DNA of 64,000 nucleotides from an uncultured delta proteobacterium (GCA_903911145.1 CAIWCD010000048.1:145984-209983); one strand, 5' to 3'. Shown: positions 17,552 through 27,044, numbered from the stretch's first letter. A program made the numbers and translations. Notes: generated by a model from the letters alone, not told the origin.

Positions 17552-18427
17552 ATGTCCGCAACTCTCCGCCTTCGTCCTGCAGCATCCCGGCAGTCATCGC
17601 TCGTCCGCACGCTCGACACCGCGCCACTTCGCGCGAGCCCGTTCCTCAAGTGGGTCGGCGGCAAGGGGCGCCTGTTGCCGGAGTTGCTGCGGCATCTGCC
17701 CACGCGGATGAAGCGCTACCACGAGCCGTTCGTCGGCGGCGGCGCGCTCTTCTTCGCGGCGCAGCCCAAGCGCGCGAACTTGAGCGACACCAACGCGGAG
17801 CTGGTGCACTGCTACCAGGAGGTGCGCGATGACGTCGCCGGCGTCCTCGACGCGCTCGCCCACCACGTCTATGAGCGCAAGCATTTCGAGATGGTGCGCG
17901 CACTCGATCCTCTTTCGCTCTCTCCGTCGGCGCGTGCGGCCCGCTTCATCTTCCTCAACAAGACCTGTTTCAACGGCCTCTATCGCGTCAACCGCTCGGG
18001 CAAGTTCAACGTCCCGTTCGGCCGCTACACCGCTCCGCGCTTCTGCGATCCCGCGACTCTATTGCGCGCGAGCCACGCGCTTCAGAATGTCGAGATCGCG
18101 CACCGGACGTACGCCGAGGCCGCACTGGCAGCGGGTCCGGGCGATTTCGTCTACTTCGATCCGCCGTACGATCCCGTCTCGCCGACGGCCAACTTCACGG
18201 GCTACACCGCGTCGCCGTTCGGCTGGCAGCAGCAAGAAGAGCTCGCCGCCGTCTGCGGAATCCTCAACCGCCGCGGTGTGCGTTTCCTGCTCTCGAACTC
18301 CGCGACGCCGCGCATCCGCTCGCTCTACTCGCAGTTCGAGCAGCGCATCGTGCGCGTCGGCCGCGCCATCAACAGCAAGGCCGATGCACGCGGCAGCGTC
18401 GACGAGATCCTCGTCTTCAATCGCTAA
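17552..18427 (+). CDS. dam: D12-class N6-adenine DNA methyltransferase (Dam-like)
   Basis: The 291-aa product methylates adenine in DNA and is of the Dam/DpnM class, whose usual target is GATC. Motif I is FLKWVGGKGRLLPEL near the N-terminus, followed by YHEPFVGGGALFF, FIFLNKTCFNGLYRVNRSG, and the catalytic DPPY in FVYFDPPYDPV. No restriction gene is adjacent, so it looks like an orphan methylase. The start is uncertain: ATG 17552 is chosen as closest to the conserved domain, with ATG 17516 in the same frame; neither has a good ribosome site. It converges with the pseudogene downstream, their stops overlapping. Confidence 0.9.
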   Translation: MSATLRLRPAASRQSSLVRTLDTAPLRASPFLKWVGGKGRLLPELLRHLPTRMKRYHEPFVGGGALFFAAQPKRANLSDTNAELVHCYQEVRDDVAGVLDALAHHVYERKHFEMVRALDPLSLSPSARAARFIFLNKTCFNGLYRVNRSGKFNVPFGRYTAPRFCDPATLLRASHALQNVEIAHRTYAEAALAAGPGDFVYFDPPYDPVSPTANFTGYTASPFGWQQQEELAAVCGILNRRGVRFLLSNSATPRIRSLYSQFEQRIVRVGRAINSKADARGSVDEILVFNR

Positions 18428-18781
18428 GACGATCGAGCGCATCGGGCTTCGAACCGTCCTGGCAGATCGAAGCAGTCAGTGGCGAGAGACTGGGAAGCAG
18501 AACGCGTCTCCGCCGTCGAGAGTTGAAACGTGAATGTCTCGGCGCGGGAGTCGGAGCACCCGGACGTGGCAACGCGAACAGTAACGCCGTCGCGCAGCGT
18601 GGCGGATTCACCTTTCTGCTCGTCGAACGAGTAGCCCTTCAAACTTCACCGCGAGCAGCCGGCGGATCGGTCCAGATGCCGTGCAGTCTGAGGGGCGCAT
18701 CTCGCCTGCGTCGGTTGGCGCCGCAGCAGCCGCAGAAGAGATGAGTGCAGCAGCGAGCGCGAGCCTGATGGAGGAGTACAT
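18424..18781 (-). pseudogene. Frameshifted small secreted protein gene
   Basis: Two reading frames join into one plausible exported protein. Frame one starts at ATG 18781 with a signal peptide (MYSSIRLALAAALISSAAAAA) and continues through DCTASGPIRRLLAVK. Frame two, entered near 18642, continues GYSFDEQKGESATLRDGVTV and ends at 18424 after about 70 residues. A single extra T in the TTT at 18641-18643 would explain the break. This could be true decay or a sequencing error. The rest of the gap to lolD (18782-18894) holds nothing that I recognise. Confidence 0.55.
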
Positions 18782-18894
18782 CGCACGATCAGTTCGCTGC
18801 GATCACGACCAGCGCCACAGTGAGCCCGGTCGCGCGAAGAATCGCGAATCGCGCGCGGTCGCAGTCCCGTCACCTCGCACTGGAGACGAGTCGC

Positions 18895-19620
18895 TCACGC
18901 CGCGTCGATCACCAGTCCCTCGTGCAGCCGCAGCCGCCGCGGCATTCGCTCGGCGAGGCGCTGGTTGTGCGTCACGACGATCGCCGCGATTCCCAGCTTC
19001 TGATTGAGCTCGGTGAGCAGCTGATGAATTCCCTCGCCGGTCGCCTCGTCGAGATTTCCCGTCGGCTCGTCGGCGAGAAGAAGGCGCGGACGCAGGACCA
19101 GCGCGCGCGCGAGCGCGACACGCTGCTGCTCGCCGCCCGAGAGTTCGCCCGGCTTGTGCTCGATGCGATGGCCGAGGCCGACGAGCTGCAGGACTTCGCG
19201 CGCAGCGGCGAGCGCTTCCTCGCGCGGCTTGCGTAGAATGAGCGCGGGCATCGCCGCGTTCTCGAGAGCGGTGAACTCTGGGAGCAGATAGTGTGATTGG
19301 AACACGAACCCGATCGTCTCGTTGCGAAAGCGGGCGAGCTCCTCTTCGCTGAACGCCGTCGCGTCCCGCCCCTCGAAGAGCACAGCTCCCTGCGTCGCCG
19401 GATCGAGCGTGCCGATGACGTGAAGAAACGTGCTCTTGCCCACGCCCGAAGGACCGACGAGCGAGGCCATCTCGCCTGCGTGCAACGAGAATGAGGCGCC
19501 GCGCAGAACGTGAATCTCCTTCTGCCCAAGCCAGTAGCTCTTATGGACTGCACGCGCCTCGAGCAGCGCCAGCGCGGGCGCGGACGAGATGCTTTGAGTG
19601 CCAATGATCGGCTCGCCCAT
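18895..19620 (-). CDS. lolD: Lipoprotein-releasing ABC ATPase LolD
   Basis: LolD drives release of outer-membrane lipoproteins from the inner membrane with LolC/E. The 241-aa product has Walker A (GPSGVGKST), Q-loop [11 protein letters not shown], signature LSGGEQQR, Walker [13 protein letters not shown] and switch His in VVTHNQ, all in the MacB/LolD style. It follows lolC after 3 nt. The N-terminus before the core ([10 protein letters not shown]) is extended by about 20 residues, and one copy of the dispersed palindrome is translated there as IIGTQSIS. A later start is not excluded. Confidence 0.93.
   Translation of the reverse strand: MGEPIIGTQSISSAPALALLEARAVHKSYWLGQKEIHVLRGASFSLHAGEMASLVGPSGVGKSTFLHVIGTLDPATQGAVLFEGRDATAFSEEELARFRNETIGFVFQSHYLLPEFTALENAAMPALILRKPREEALAAAREVLQLVGLGHRIEHKPGELSGGEQQRVALARALVLRPRLLLADEPTGNLDEATGEGIHQLLTELNQKLGIAAIVVTHNQRLAERMPRRLRLHEGLVIDAA
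19593..19604. repeat. Dispersed palindromic repeat, copy in lolD N-terminus
   Basis: The core TTTGAGTGCCAA has GATGC on the left and TGATC on the right, forming an imperfect palindrome. It lies in the non-conserved N-terminal extension of LolD and is read as IGTQS on the minus strand. Confidence 0.6.
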
Positions 19621-19623
19621 CGC

Positions 19624-21639
19624 TTAGTCCTCCCTCAAGCCATCGACGGGTGACAGGCGGCTCGCCTTGATCGCCGGATAGAGCGTCGCGAGGTACGTGA
19701 GGCAGACCGAGACGCAGGCCACGAGCGCGAACTGGCCCGCGTCGACCAGGACGGGAAGGTACGAGATGTAATAGACGTCGGAGTCGAGCCGCAGCCCGAA
19801 GCGCTGCACGAAGCTGCACGAGGCGAGGCCCATCATCAGTCCGATGGCCGTGCCGATGCTGCCGATGGTCACGCCCTCGATCACGAAGATCTTCATCACC
19901 GACGCATCGCGCGCGCCCATCGCCTTGAGGATCGAGATCTCCTTCGTCTTCTCGAGGACGAGCATGATCAGCGTTGAGAGGATGTTGAAGCAGGCGACGA
20001 GCACGATGAACGTGAGGATGATCGCCATCGCGAGCTTCTCGAGCTTGAGCGCGGAGAACAGGTTGCGATTGAGGTCCGCCCAATCCTTGCTGCGGAACGG
20101 GAAGCCCTTGAGCGCAGCGACCACCTTCCGCCCGACGCCGCGCGCCTGATCAACGTCGCGAAATTTCATCTCGAGACCGACGATGTTGTCCTTCATGCGG
20201 AAGAACGACTGTGCCTCGGTGAGCGCGATATAGGCGAACTTCGAGTCGTACTCGTACATCCCCGAGTAGAGAATGCAGGCGACGCGGAAGGCCTTCTGCC
20301 GCGGGATGGGACCGGTCGGGCCCATCTCGCCGAGCGGCGTGATCACGCTGATCACGTCGCCGACCCAGATGCGAAGTGAGTGGCTCATCTCCTTGCCGAC
20401 GCAGATGCCCGGCATCTTCGTCAGCGCGGAGGGATCGATCTTCGAGGCGCTTCCCTCCTCGGGATGATCGCGGCGGCGGCCGAAGGTCGAGTCGAGATAC
20501 TCCTGGTAGTCGTCGCCGGAGAGCTGATCGCTGACGCCCGCGTGCGGCGCGACCGCGGTCATCGGGATGTTCTGCGGAGTCTCGACCCACGCGAGATCTC
20601 CCGCGATGACCTGCTTGGGCAGTTCGCTCACAGTGCCGACAGACGCGACGTCGATGCCTTTCAACTCCGCACCGGACGGACTCCCCTTGTTGTTCGCGAT
20701 GATCACTTCATTGAGGATGAACGGCGTCGCGCCGACGACATCGGGGACCGCGCGCACGGTCGGGATGACGGTCTTCCAATCGGAGAAGTCGTCGGTGAAC
20801 TTCAAGAGCATCGCGTGCGCGTTGGTGCCGATGATCTTCTGTTTGAGATCGGCTTCGAAGCCGCTCATCACCGAGAGCACCACCGTGAGCGCCCAGACGC
20901 CGACCGCAACGCCGGCAATCGAGATGAACGTCATCACGAGTGTCGCGGGGCGGCGCTTTGCCTGTCCGGGAAGAAGGCGCGCATTTAGAACGCGCGTTCG
21001 AATCCAGTAGCCGATGAGAAGTGCCAGGCTGCCGAGGCCTGCGCAGGCACCGACTTTGTGCCAGAGCGTCAAGTCGCGCGCGCCCGCGTGCCAGTCGGTG
21101 AGAATGCCCGCGCCGAAGAGCGCACCGGGAACCGAGAGGCCGATCCAGAGCAGCATCAGCGCGGTCTGGCGCGTCAGGCGCAGATGCGTCCGCGCGATTC
21201 CGATCTCATATGCAAACGCAAGATCGGGCTTCTTGCCCGCGCCGATGAGCAGGCCCGCGGACGCGCCCCAGAGGCCGAGGAGAAATGCGCTCGCGCCCAC
21301 GAATAGCGCCCAGACGAGCATCTCCGGCTTGTCCGCATAGAAGCGGTCGTACGAGAACGACGGCGGCTTGACGAGGAAGAGAATGCCGAACGCGATCGGC
21401 ACGAGCAGGAGCGCGGAGACGAACTGTTCGCGCGAACGCAGGCCGCCGAAGAAACTCGCGACGAACCCGGCGGCGAGCAGGCCGAGCGCCTCGACGCCGA
21501 ACGAGATTGCCAGCACCGCATCGGGCGAGAGGAGGGTCTTTTCGCCGACGAAGTGACGCAGGCCAAGCTGCGCGCCGAACGCAAGCAGCGCGACCACGAG
21601 GGCCGACGCCGCGGCGCCGAAGGAGAAGCGGGTCTTCAA
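19624..21639 (-). CDS. lolC: Lipoprotein-releasing permease LolC/LolE with N-terminal membrane extension
   Basis: This is the membrane partner of LolD. The core (about residues 230-671) shows the expected FtsX/MacB layout: TM1 (FISIAGVAVGVWALTVVLSVMSGFE), a large periplasmic domain, then three TM helices including CFNILSTLIMLVLEKTKEIS and ILKAMGARDASVMKIF. The family is normally about 400 residues; this 671-aa protein adds roughly 220 residues with about five further hydrophobic helices at the N-terminus. The ATG at 21639 overlaps the lysS stop by 4 nt. Only one LolC/E gene is seen, so a homodimer (LolF-like) is likely. Confidence 0.88.
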   Translation of the reverse strand: MKTRFSFGAAASALVVALLAFGAQLGLRHFVGEKTLLSPDAVLAISFGVEALGLLAAGFVASFFGGLRSREQFVSALLLVPIAFGILFLVKPPSFSYDRFYADKPEMLVWALFVGASAFLLGLWGASAGLLIGAGKKPDLAFAYEIGIARTHLRLTRQTALMLLWIGLSVPGALFGAGILTDWHAGARDLTLWHKVGACAGLGSLALLIGYWIRTRVLNARLLPGQAKRRPATLVMTFISIAGVAVGVWALTVVLSVMSGFEADLKQKIIGTNAHAMLLKFTDDFSDWKTVIPTVRAVPDVVGATPFILNEVIIANNKGSPSGAELKGIDVASVGTVSELPKQVIAGDLAWVETPQNIPMTAVAPHAGVSDQLSGDDYQEYLDSTFGRRRDHPEEGSASKIDPSALTKMPGICVGKEMSHSLRIWVGDVISVITPLGEMGPTGPIPRQKAFRVACILYSGMYEYDSKFAYIALTEAQSFFRMKDNIVGLEMKFRDVDQARGVGRKVVAALKGFPFRSKDWADLNRNLFSALKLEKLAMAIILTFIVLVACFNILSTLIMLVLEKTKEISILKAMGARDASVMKIFVIEGVTIGSIGTAIGLMMGLASCSFVQRFGLRLDSDVYYISYLPVLVDAGQFALVACVSVCLTYLATLYPAIKASRLSPVDGLRED

Positions 21640-23381
21640 GCCGGAGTCCCGGGCTGCGTGACTTCATCGTCGCCATCGGAGAGCGAGGCCGCGTCCGCCT
21701 GCGGCTTGAGCAGAGGGAAGAGCACGACGTCGCGAATCGAGGCGGCATCGCAGAGGAGCATCGCCAGGCGATCGATGCCGATCCCCTCTCCTGCAGTCGG
21801 CGGCATTCCGTGCTCAAGCGCGCGCACGAAGTCTGAGTCGTACGGCATCGCTTCCGCATCGCCGAGCGCCGCGGCCGCAACCTGCGCCTGGAAGCGCGCT
21901 TCCTGATCGCGCGGATCATTCAGCTCGGAAAAAGCGTTCGCGATCTCCATTCCGCCGGCGTACGCCTCGAAGCGATCGACCAGTCGCGGCTCGCGATCGC
22001 GCTTGCGCGCGAGAGGTGAGACCTCGAGCGGGAAATCGATCACGAACGACGGGCGATCCTTCGGCAGCTCGTGCTCGACGAGCGCCTCGAACGCCCACGC
22101 GATCTTCCCGCCGAGAGAGTGCGCGTGCGACAGCTTGCGCAGAAGCTCCGGCTCGCCCTTGGCGGCGTCGCTCCACGCCGAGGCCGGAAGGAGCGCGAGC
22201 CGATCAAGCAGCGCCTTGAGGAACGCATCCCGCTCGAGAGCGGGCGACAACTGCATCTCATAGAGCGCGCGACCGATCGTGCCGAGATCGTTCGCCGCCA
22301 GGAGCTTCTCCGCCACCTTCTCGACCATCGAAACCCGCGGCCACGGCGCGGTATAATCGATATTCGTGCCTTGATATGGAACTATCGCGGAGCCGCTCAC
22401 AGCAAGGGCGAGCTGCGATATCATCGCCTCCGTCAGCGCCATTAAATCTTCATAGGTGGCGTACGCCTGGTAGAACTCGATCGACGTGAACTCAGGGTTG
22501 TGCCGACGATCGATTCCCTCGTTGCGGAAGATGCGGCCGATCTCGTAGACGCGCTCGAAGCCGCCGACGACGAGGCGCTTGAGATGCAGCTCGGTCGCGA
22601 TGCGCAGTTTCAGATCGAGATCGAGCGCGTTGTGGTGCGTCGCGAAGGGACGCGCAGTCGCGCCGCCGGCCTCCTCCGGCTTGTGCAGCACCGGCGTCTC
22701 CACCTCGAGATATCCGCGCTCGTCGAGGAACTTTCTCATCCCCGTGATCAGCCGGGCGCGCTTGCGAAACGCCTCGCGCACCTCGAGATTGACCGCGAGA
22801 TCGACGTAGCGCTGCCGATAGCGCGTCTCCTGATCGGAGAGGCCGAACCAGCTCGACGGCATCGGGCGCAGCGCCTTGGTGAGGAGCTGAAACCCGGGAC
22901 GCTCGGTCTGACCGGCAGAGAGAGGAACGGGCGTCGAGCCGATCTCCCCCGCGGCAATCGAGAGCTCGCCCGTCTTGGTACGCAGCGCCCTGCCCCATGC
23001 GCATGCGATGTCGCCGAGGTCGAGCAGCTTGAGCGACTCATAGGCCGCGTCGCCAACCTTGTCCTTGCGCACGAAGATCTGGAGGTCGCCCGCGCCGTCG
23101 CGCAAGCCGATGAACGTGACCTTGCCCATCGAGCGCAGCGCCACCACGCGACCCGCCACTGCATACGTCTCGGTGTGATTCGCCTCGAGCGCCAGCGCGT
23201 CGTGCTGCGCGTGGCGCTCCTTGATCATCTGCGTGCCGTGCGGCGAGGGAACTTGATTGTTGTACGGGTGCGCCCCGCGCTCGCGCAGCGTCGCCACCTT
23301 GCCTTCGCGCAGCTTGATCTGATCCTCGATCGAGCTGGTGTGGCCCTCCTGCTTCGTCTCGGCGCTCTTCGTGTCGGTCAT
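21636..23381 (-). CDS. lysS: Lysyl-tRNA synthetase, class II
   Basis: LysS charges tRNA-Lys. The 581-aa product has an N-terminal OB-fold anticodon-binding domain (about residues 55-175, with GKVTFIGLRDGAGDLQIFV) and a class II catalytic core. The core has motif 2 in FERVYEIGRIFRNEGIDRRHNPEFTS and motif 3 in GEGIGIDRLAMLLC. The C-terminus is slightly extended and acidic. It shares a 4-nt overlap with lolC; lysS-lolC-lolD is a common order in this group. Confidence 0.97.
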   Translation of the reverse strand: MTDTKSAETKQEGHTSSIEDQIKLREGKVATLRERGAHPYNNQVPSPHGTQMIKERHAQHDALALEANHTETYAVAGRVVALRSMGKVTFIGLRDGAGDLQIFVRKDKVGDAAYESLKLLDLGDIACAWGRALRTKTGELSIAAGEIGSTPVPLSAGQTERPGFQLLTKALRPMPSSWFGLSDQETRYRQRYVDLAVNLEVREAFRKRARLITGMRKFLDERGYLEVETPVLHKPEEAGGATARPFATHHNALDLDLKLRIATELHLKRLVVGGFERVYEIGRIFRNEGIDRRHNPEFTSIEFYQAYATYEDLMALTEAMISQLALAVSGSAIVPYQGTNIDYTAPWPRVSMVEKVAEKLLAANDLGTIGRALYEMQLSPALERDAFLKALLDRLALLPASAWSDAAKGEPELLRKLSHAHSLGGKIAWAFEALVEHELPKDRPSFVIDFPLEVSPLARKRDREPRLVDRFEAYAGGMEIANAFSELNDPRDQEARFQAQVAAAALGDAEAMPYDSDFVRALEHGMPPTAGEGIGIDRLAMLLCDAASIRDVVLFPLLKPQADAASLSDGDDEVTQPGTPA

Positions 23382-23423
23382 GGGAGCGCGCCTTCTAGCA
23401 GCCTGTGTGTTAGCAGTTCAATC

Positions 23424-23951
23424 ATGGCGGAGCGGACGTCAGACGAGGCAGCGGCGCGGGTGATCAAGCGCAGCGCCTGGCTGGCCACCGCGGCGATGGT
23501 CGCCGTCCCTGTTCCCGGTGCGGATCTCGCAGCGACCTTCACGGTCTGGGGCGGCATGATCCGTCGCATCGCGCGCTGCTACGGCGAATCTGTCTCGAAG
23601 AAGGACGCGATCCGGCTCGCCTCCGAACTGCTGCGCGGCGTCGTGCTCACGCTCTTCGCCTGGTACGGCAGCGCGAAGACGGCGACGTTGGTGCTCAAGT
23701 TCATCCCCTTCGCGGGTACGTTCACGGCCTATCTCGTCGACGCCGGCATAGCGGCGTTTGGCGCCAAGCGCATCACGGCCGCGCTCGGGACCGCGGCTGC
23801 GGCCTACTACAAGAGCGGCAAGACGATCGCGCCGGAGACACTGAGCGAGCACGTCGCGCGGGTCGCCAAGGATCCGGAGATTGTCGCTGAGGTGCTGGGC
23901 CACATTCCGTTGGGCAAGTTCGTGAAGACCATCCAGTCCGAGCGCGCGTAG
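23424..23951 (+). CDS. Small membrane protein, DUF697-like
   Basis: The 175-aa product has hydrophobic stretches (WLATAAMVAVPVPGADLAATFTVW; LLRGVVLTLFAW; KFIPFAGTFTAYLVDAGIAAF) separated by short charged segments. Small proteins with a PxPGAD segment and a terminal IPxAGTxxA helix resemble DUF697-type membrane proteins. No function is known and the match is tentative. The ATG at 23424 is chosen because the open frame before it is a shadow of lysS. It is 13 nt upstream of mtgA. Confidence 0.65.
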   Translation: MAERTSDEAAARVIKRSAWLATAAMVAVPVPGADLAATFTVWGGMIRRIARCYGESVSKKDAIRLASELLRGVVLTLFAWYGSAKTATLVLKFIPFAGTFTAYLVDAGIAAFGAKRITAALGTAAAAYYKSGKTIAPETLSEHVARVAKDPEIVAEVLGHIPLGKFVKTIQSERA

Positions 23952-23964
23952 GAACGACTCTCGC

Positions 23965-24768
23965 ATGGCCGCCGCACGCCGCTCCGCAAAGCCGCGCCGC
24001 AAGAGCGCACCAACAAGTTCTCGTTCATCCCTGCTCGGTCGGGCCGCGCTCATCTTCGTGCTCGGCGCGCTCTGCAGCGCGGCCCTTTTCTGGCTCACGC
24101 TCCCCGATGTTGCGCGCCTGCGAGATCACTTCCCGGAGAGCACGGCGCTCATCGATGCGCGCGCCGCCGAGTCCCGCACGCATGGCCGCGCCGCTCGCCG
24201 CTCGCAGCATGTCGTCGCCCTCGATCGCATCTCTCCCTGGCTCGTGAAGGCCGTCGTCGACAGCGAAGACGCGCGCTTCTTCCTGCACAGCGGAATCGAT
24301 CTCGTCGAGACACAGTCGGCACTTGAGCACGCGCTCGCCGAGGGAAGACTCGGCCGCGGCGCATCGACGCTGACACAGCAACTCGCGAAGAATCTCTGGC
24401 TGGGCGAGGAGCGCTCGCTCTTGCGCAAAGCGCGCGAGGCGGCGATGGCGTTTCGTCTCGAGTCGCTCGGCAAGGAGAGAATTCTCGAGCTCTATCTGAA
24501 CGTCGTCGAGTGGGGAGACGGCGTCTACGGCGCGGAAGCGGCCGCGCGGCGCTGGTTCGGCGTGAGCGCGGCGGAGCTCTCTCCCGAGCAGGCCGCAGTG
24601 CTGACGGCGATGCTTCCCGCGCCGCGCAAACGAAATCCGCACAGGCCCAGCGCTCACTTGCGGCAGCGAGCAGCGCAGGTGCTCGAGCTGTTCGGCGTCT
24701 ACCAGCAACTGAGCGCCACGGAGCTCGCCGCTGCGCGCAGCCGCTTGCACGCACTGCTCGGAAAGTGA
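23965..24768 (+). CDS. mtgA: Monofunctional peptidoglycan glycosyltransferase MtgA
   Basis: MtgA polymerises lipid II into glycan strands at the inner membrane. The 267-aa product has one N-terminal TM helix (about residues 25-45) and a GT51 domain. Motifs are VDSEDARFFLHSGID (catalytic Glu), GRGASTLTQQLAKNLWL, KERILELYLNVVEWGDGVYGAEAAA and TAMLPAPRKRNP. No transpeptidase domain follows, as expected for the monofunctional type. It lies between the small membrane protein and a lipoprotein on the same strand. Confidence 0.93.
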   Translation: MAAARRSAKPRRKSAPTSSRSSLLGRAALIFVLGALCSAALFWLTLPDVARLRDHFPESTALIDARAAESRTHGRAARRSQHVVALDRISPWLVKAVVDSEDARFFLHSGIDLVETQSALEHALAEGRLGRGASTLTQQLAKNLWLGEERSLLRKAREAAMAFRLESLGKERILELYLNVVEWGDGVYGAEAAARRWFGVSAAELSPEQAAVLTAMLPAPRKRNPHRPSAHLRQRAAQVLELFGVYQQLSATELAAARSRLHALLGK

Positions 24769-24788
24769 ATCTAAGAGGAGGGACTCTC

Positions 24789-26072
24789 GTGAAACTTCGA
24801 CAACGCATCGGTCTCGTCTCGATCGCGCTCGGATGCGCAGGCTGCTTCGGCTTCAGCGCGATCAGGCAGGCCCCCAACGTGAACGTCCCGCCCGCGTTGC
24901 AGCGCGATGCGATCCGCGTGCGCGTGAGCGGTCCGGCCGACGGTGCGCTGCTCCCGACATTGCGTTCCTTCTTCCACGGCGCGCGATTCACCTACGTCGA
25001 CGAGGTTTCGCAACCATCGGGTCCGACCGACGTGCCGATCTGCAAGCTCCCGCGCGCCCCAGAGACGAATCTGCTGATTCAGCTCCGAGAAGAGATGAAG
25101 CCGTTCCCCTGGACCCCGGGGCCCAAGTGCCTGCGCAGCTCCTGCACGTGGGGCACAGGGGGGAGTCCAAAGACGCTCGACGGGCTCTTCCCTCACCAGA
25201 TCTGCGGCTGTGACGAGTATGGGCCCGACCCGCGCACCGACCCGGTCAACCAGGGGCTTCAATCGTCGATCGCGCTCTACACGACGAAGGGGTGCGACGA
25301 GGGCGTGCCGTTTGCGCGATACAGCACCGATCTCTGGGTGTCCTATGCCGACGCCGCGCAGAAGGTTGAGAGCGCGCTGCGACTGCTCTTTCCTGCATGG
25401 AACGGCACAATCATCTCTGAATCCGAGAGTGGCGCGGAGGTCGCGCTCGCAGACGATGAGCACCCGCGCGAAGACGCGTCGGTCGAGATCGGAGACACCG
25501 CGCAAGCTCAGCGTGAGGGATATGTCGAGGCGATTCACGACCGCACGGCGAGCGTGCGCTTCTATCGGAGCCGCTCGCCCACGGAGGGTCCGCAGCAGGT
25601 TGCCATTGGCAATCGCGCATACGCGTTCGCCATCGCGGCTCCTGAATTTGAGCTGATCGCAGATCGACTTGCCGGAGCCGGGCTCCAGTTCGGATTCTTT
25701 CCCGTCTCGAGAGGCTTCCTGCTCAGCGGCACTCTCTCGCTCTTTCACGGGATCGGCCGCAGCTCGACCGCATCATCTGGATATCGCGGACAGCTGAGCG
25801 GCGGCTACGCGGTCTGGATCGCGCCGACGACAGCTGCGCTCTACGCGCAGGTCGGAGGCGGTGGCGGCGAAGTCTGGCCTGCCGCGCAGAAGGGGTTCGC
25901 AGACGTCGAGATCGATCTCGGAGTGAAGTGGCGCATCCGCGACGCTGCGGTCCTCGACGCATCGATCGGATACGCGCTCGGAACCACGACGAAGCTTTCG
26001 GATCAGGGACAGTCGTTTGCCTGGAGTGGTGCCGCAGTCCGGCTGGGCGCGGCGTTTGATATCTCGCCCTGA
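24789..26072 (+). CDS. Predicted lipoprotein of unknown function
   Basis: The GTG start at 24789 is supported by a strong purine-rich ribosome site (AAGAGGAGGG, 24773-24782) and by a following lipoprotein signal (LVSIALGCAGC). The 427-aa mature protein has a segment with several Cys pairs (about residues 80-150) and a C-terminal beta-rich region (about 290-427) with alternating Gly and aromatic residues that could be an outer-membrane barrel. I do not recognise a family. It follows mtgA by 20 nt. Confidence 0.7.
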   Translation: MKLRQRIGLVSIALGCAGCFGFSAIRQAPNVNVPPALQRDAIRVRVSGPADGALLPTLRSFFHGARFTYVDEVSQPSGPTDVPICKLPRAPETNLLIQLREEMKPFPWTPGPKCLRSSCTWGTGGSPKTLDGLFPHQICGCDEYGPDPRTDPVNQGLQSSIALYTTKGCDEGVPFARYSTDLWVSYADAAQKVESALRLLFPAWNGTIISESESGAEVALADDEHPREDASVEIGDTAQAQREGYVEAIHDRTASVRFYRSRSPTEGPQQVAIGNRAYAFAIAAPEFELIADRLAGAGLQFGFFPVSRGFLLSGTLSLFHGIGRSSTASSGYRGQLSGGYAVWIAPTTAALYAQVGGGGGEVWPAAQKGFADVEIDLGVKWRIRDAAVLDASIGYALGTTTKLSDQGQSFAWSGAAVRLGAAFDISP

Positions 26073-26125
26073 TTCACGCGGCTGCGGAACACGCTGGGTC
26101 AGTGCTGATGGGATGCGCTCCAGAA

Positions 26126-26157
26126 CGACCGTACACATTGTACGAAATGTACGGTCG
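26126..26157. terminator. Perfect 10-bp inverted repeat between convergent genes
   Basis: CGACCGTACA (26126-26135) pairs with TGTACGGTCG (26148-26157) across a 12-nt loop that itself contains another GTAC. It sits between the convergent lipoprotein and slipin genes, where a bidirectional terminator is expected. No T-run follows, and the three regularly placed GTAC tetramers would also suit a protein-binding site. Confidence 0.5.
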
Positions 26158-26201
26158 CTCGAATGGAGAGCCGGCAGGCCGCGCCCATCAAGGCTTTGCG
26201 G

Positions 26202-27044
26202 TCACTTCGCGACCGGCATCGAGGGCACCGTCGGCGCAAAGCGCGGATCGAGCTGCGTCGTCGCGTGCGGCGCGGGGCGCGGCCCAGCCGGGTGCGAGCC
26301 GGTATCCTGGTTGCCCATGAAGTGGCGGAGCAGATCGATCGGCACCGGAAAGATGGTCGTGCTCGATTTGTCGCCCGCGATCTCGACGAGCGTCTGCAGA
26401 TAGCGCAGCTGCAGCGCGGCCGGGTGTGCGTCGATCACGTCGGCGGCCATGCCGAGCTTCTCAGCGGCCTGGAACTCGCCTTCGGCCGCGATCACCTTCG
26501 CGCGCCGCTCGCGCTCAGCACCGGCCTGGCGGGCCATCGCGCTCTGCATGTCGGCTGGCAGATCGAGCTGCTTGACCTCGACCGCCGTCACCTTGATCCC
26601 CCACGGCTCGGTGTGCTGATCGAGGACGATCTGCAGCTCGCGGTTGATCTTCTCGCGCTGCGCGAGCAGCTCGTCGAGTTCGAGCTTTCCGAGCGTCGAA
26701 CGCAGCGTCGTCTGCGCGAGTTGCGACGTCGCGTAGAGATAGTTCTCGACCTGGATGACCGCCTTCTCCGCATCGATGACGCGGAAGTAGAGCACCGCGC
26801 TGACCTTGAGCGAGACGTTGTCGCGTGTGATCACGTCCTGCGCGGGCACATCGCGCGTGACTGTGCGCAGATCGACCTTCACGAGGCGGTCGAGCATCGG
26901 GACGATCCAGTTGAGGCCAGCGCGCTTGACGCCACCGAAGCGACCGAGACGGAAGATCACGCCCGCCTCGTACTCCTGGATGATCTTCAGGCCGGAGATG
27001 ACCCAGAGCAGCAGAATCGGAATCAGGATGAACAAGCCAGGCAC
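26202..27044 (-). CDS. Slipin (SPFH/stomatin-family membrane protein)
   Basis: Slipins scaffold membrane microdomains and pair with NfeD. The 280-aa product has an N-terminal membrane helix ([15 protein letters not shown]), an SPFH/Band-7 domain (about residues 22-190) with [13 protein letters not shown], and a helical coiled region including [21 protein letters not shown] Pro-rich tail ends the protein. The NfeD gene lies 45 nt upstream on the same strand, the classical stomatin/NfeD pair. Confidence 0.93.
   Translation of the reverse strand: MPGLFILIPILLLWVISGLKIIQEYEAGVIFRLGRFGGVKRAGLNWIVPMLDRLVKVDLRTVTRDVPAQDVITRDNVSLKVSAVLYFRVIDAEKAVIQVENYLYATSQLAQTTLRSTLGKLELDELLAQREKINRELQIVLDQHTEPWGIKVTAVEVKQLDLPADMQSAMARQAGAERERRAKVIAAEGEFQAAEKLGMAADVIDAHPAALQLRYLQTLVEIAGDKSSTTIFPVPIDLLRHFMGNQDTGSHPAGPRPAPHATTQLDPRFAPTVPSMPVAK

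Noticed and set aside
22500-23423. Plus-strand open frame running into the small membrane protein gene
   Set aside because: It is antisense to lysS and has Arg-rich shadow composition; the real gene begins at ATG 23424.
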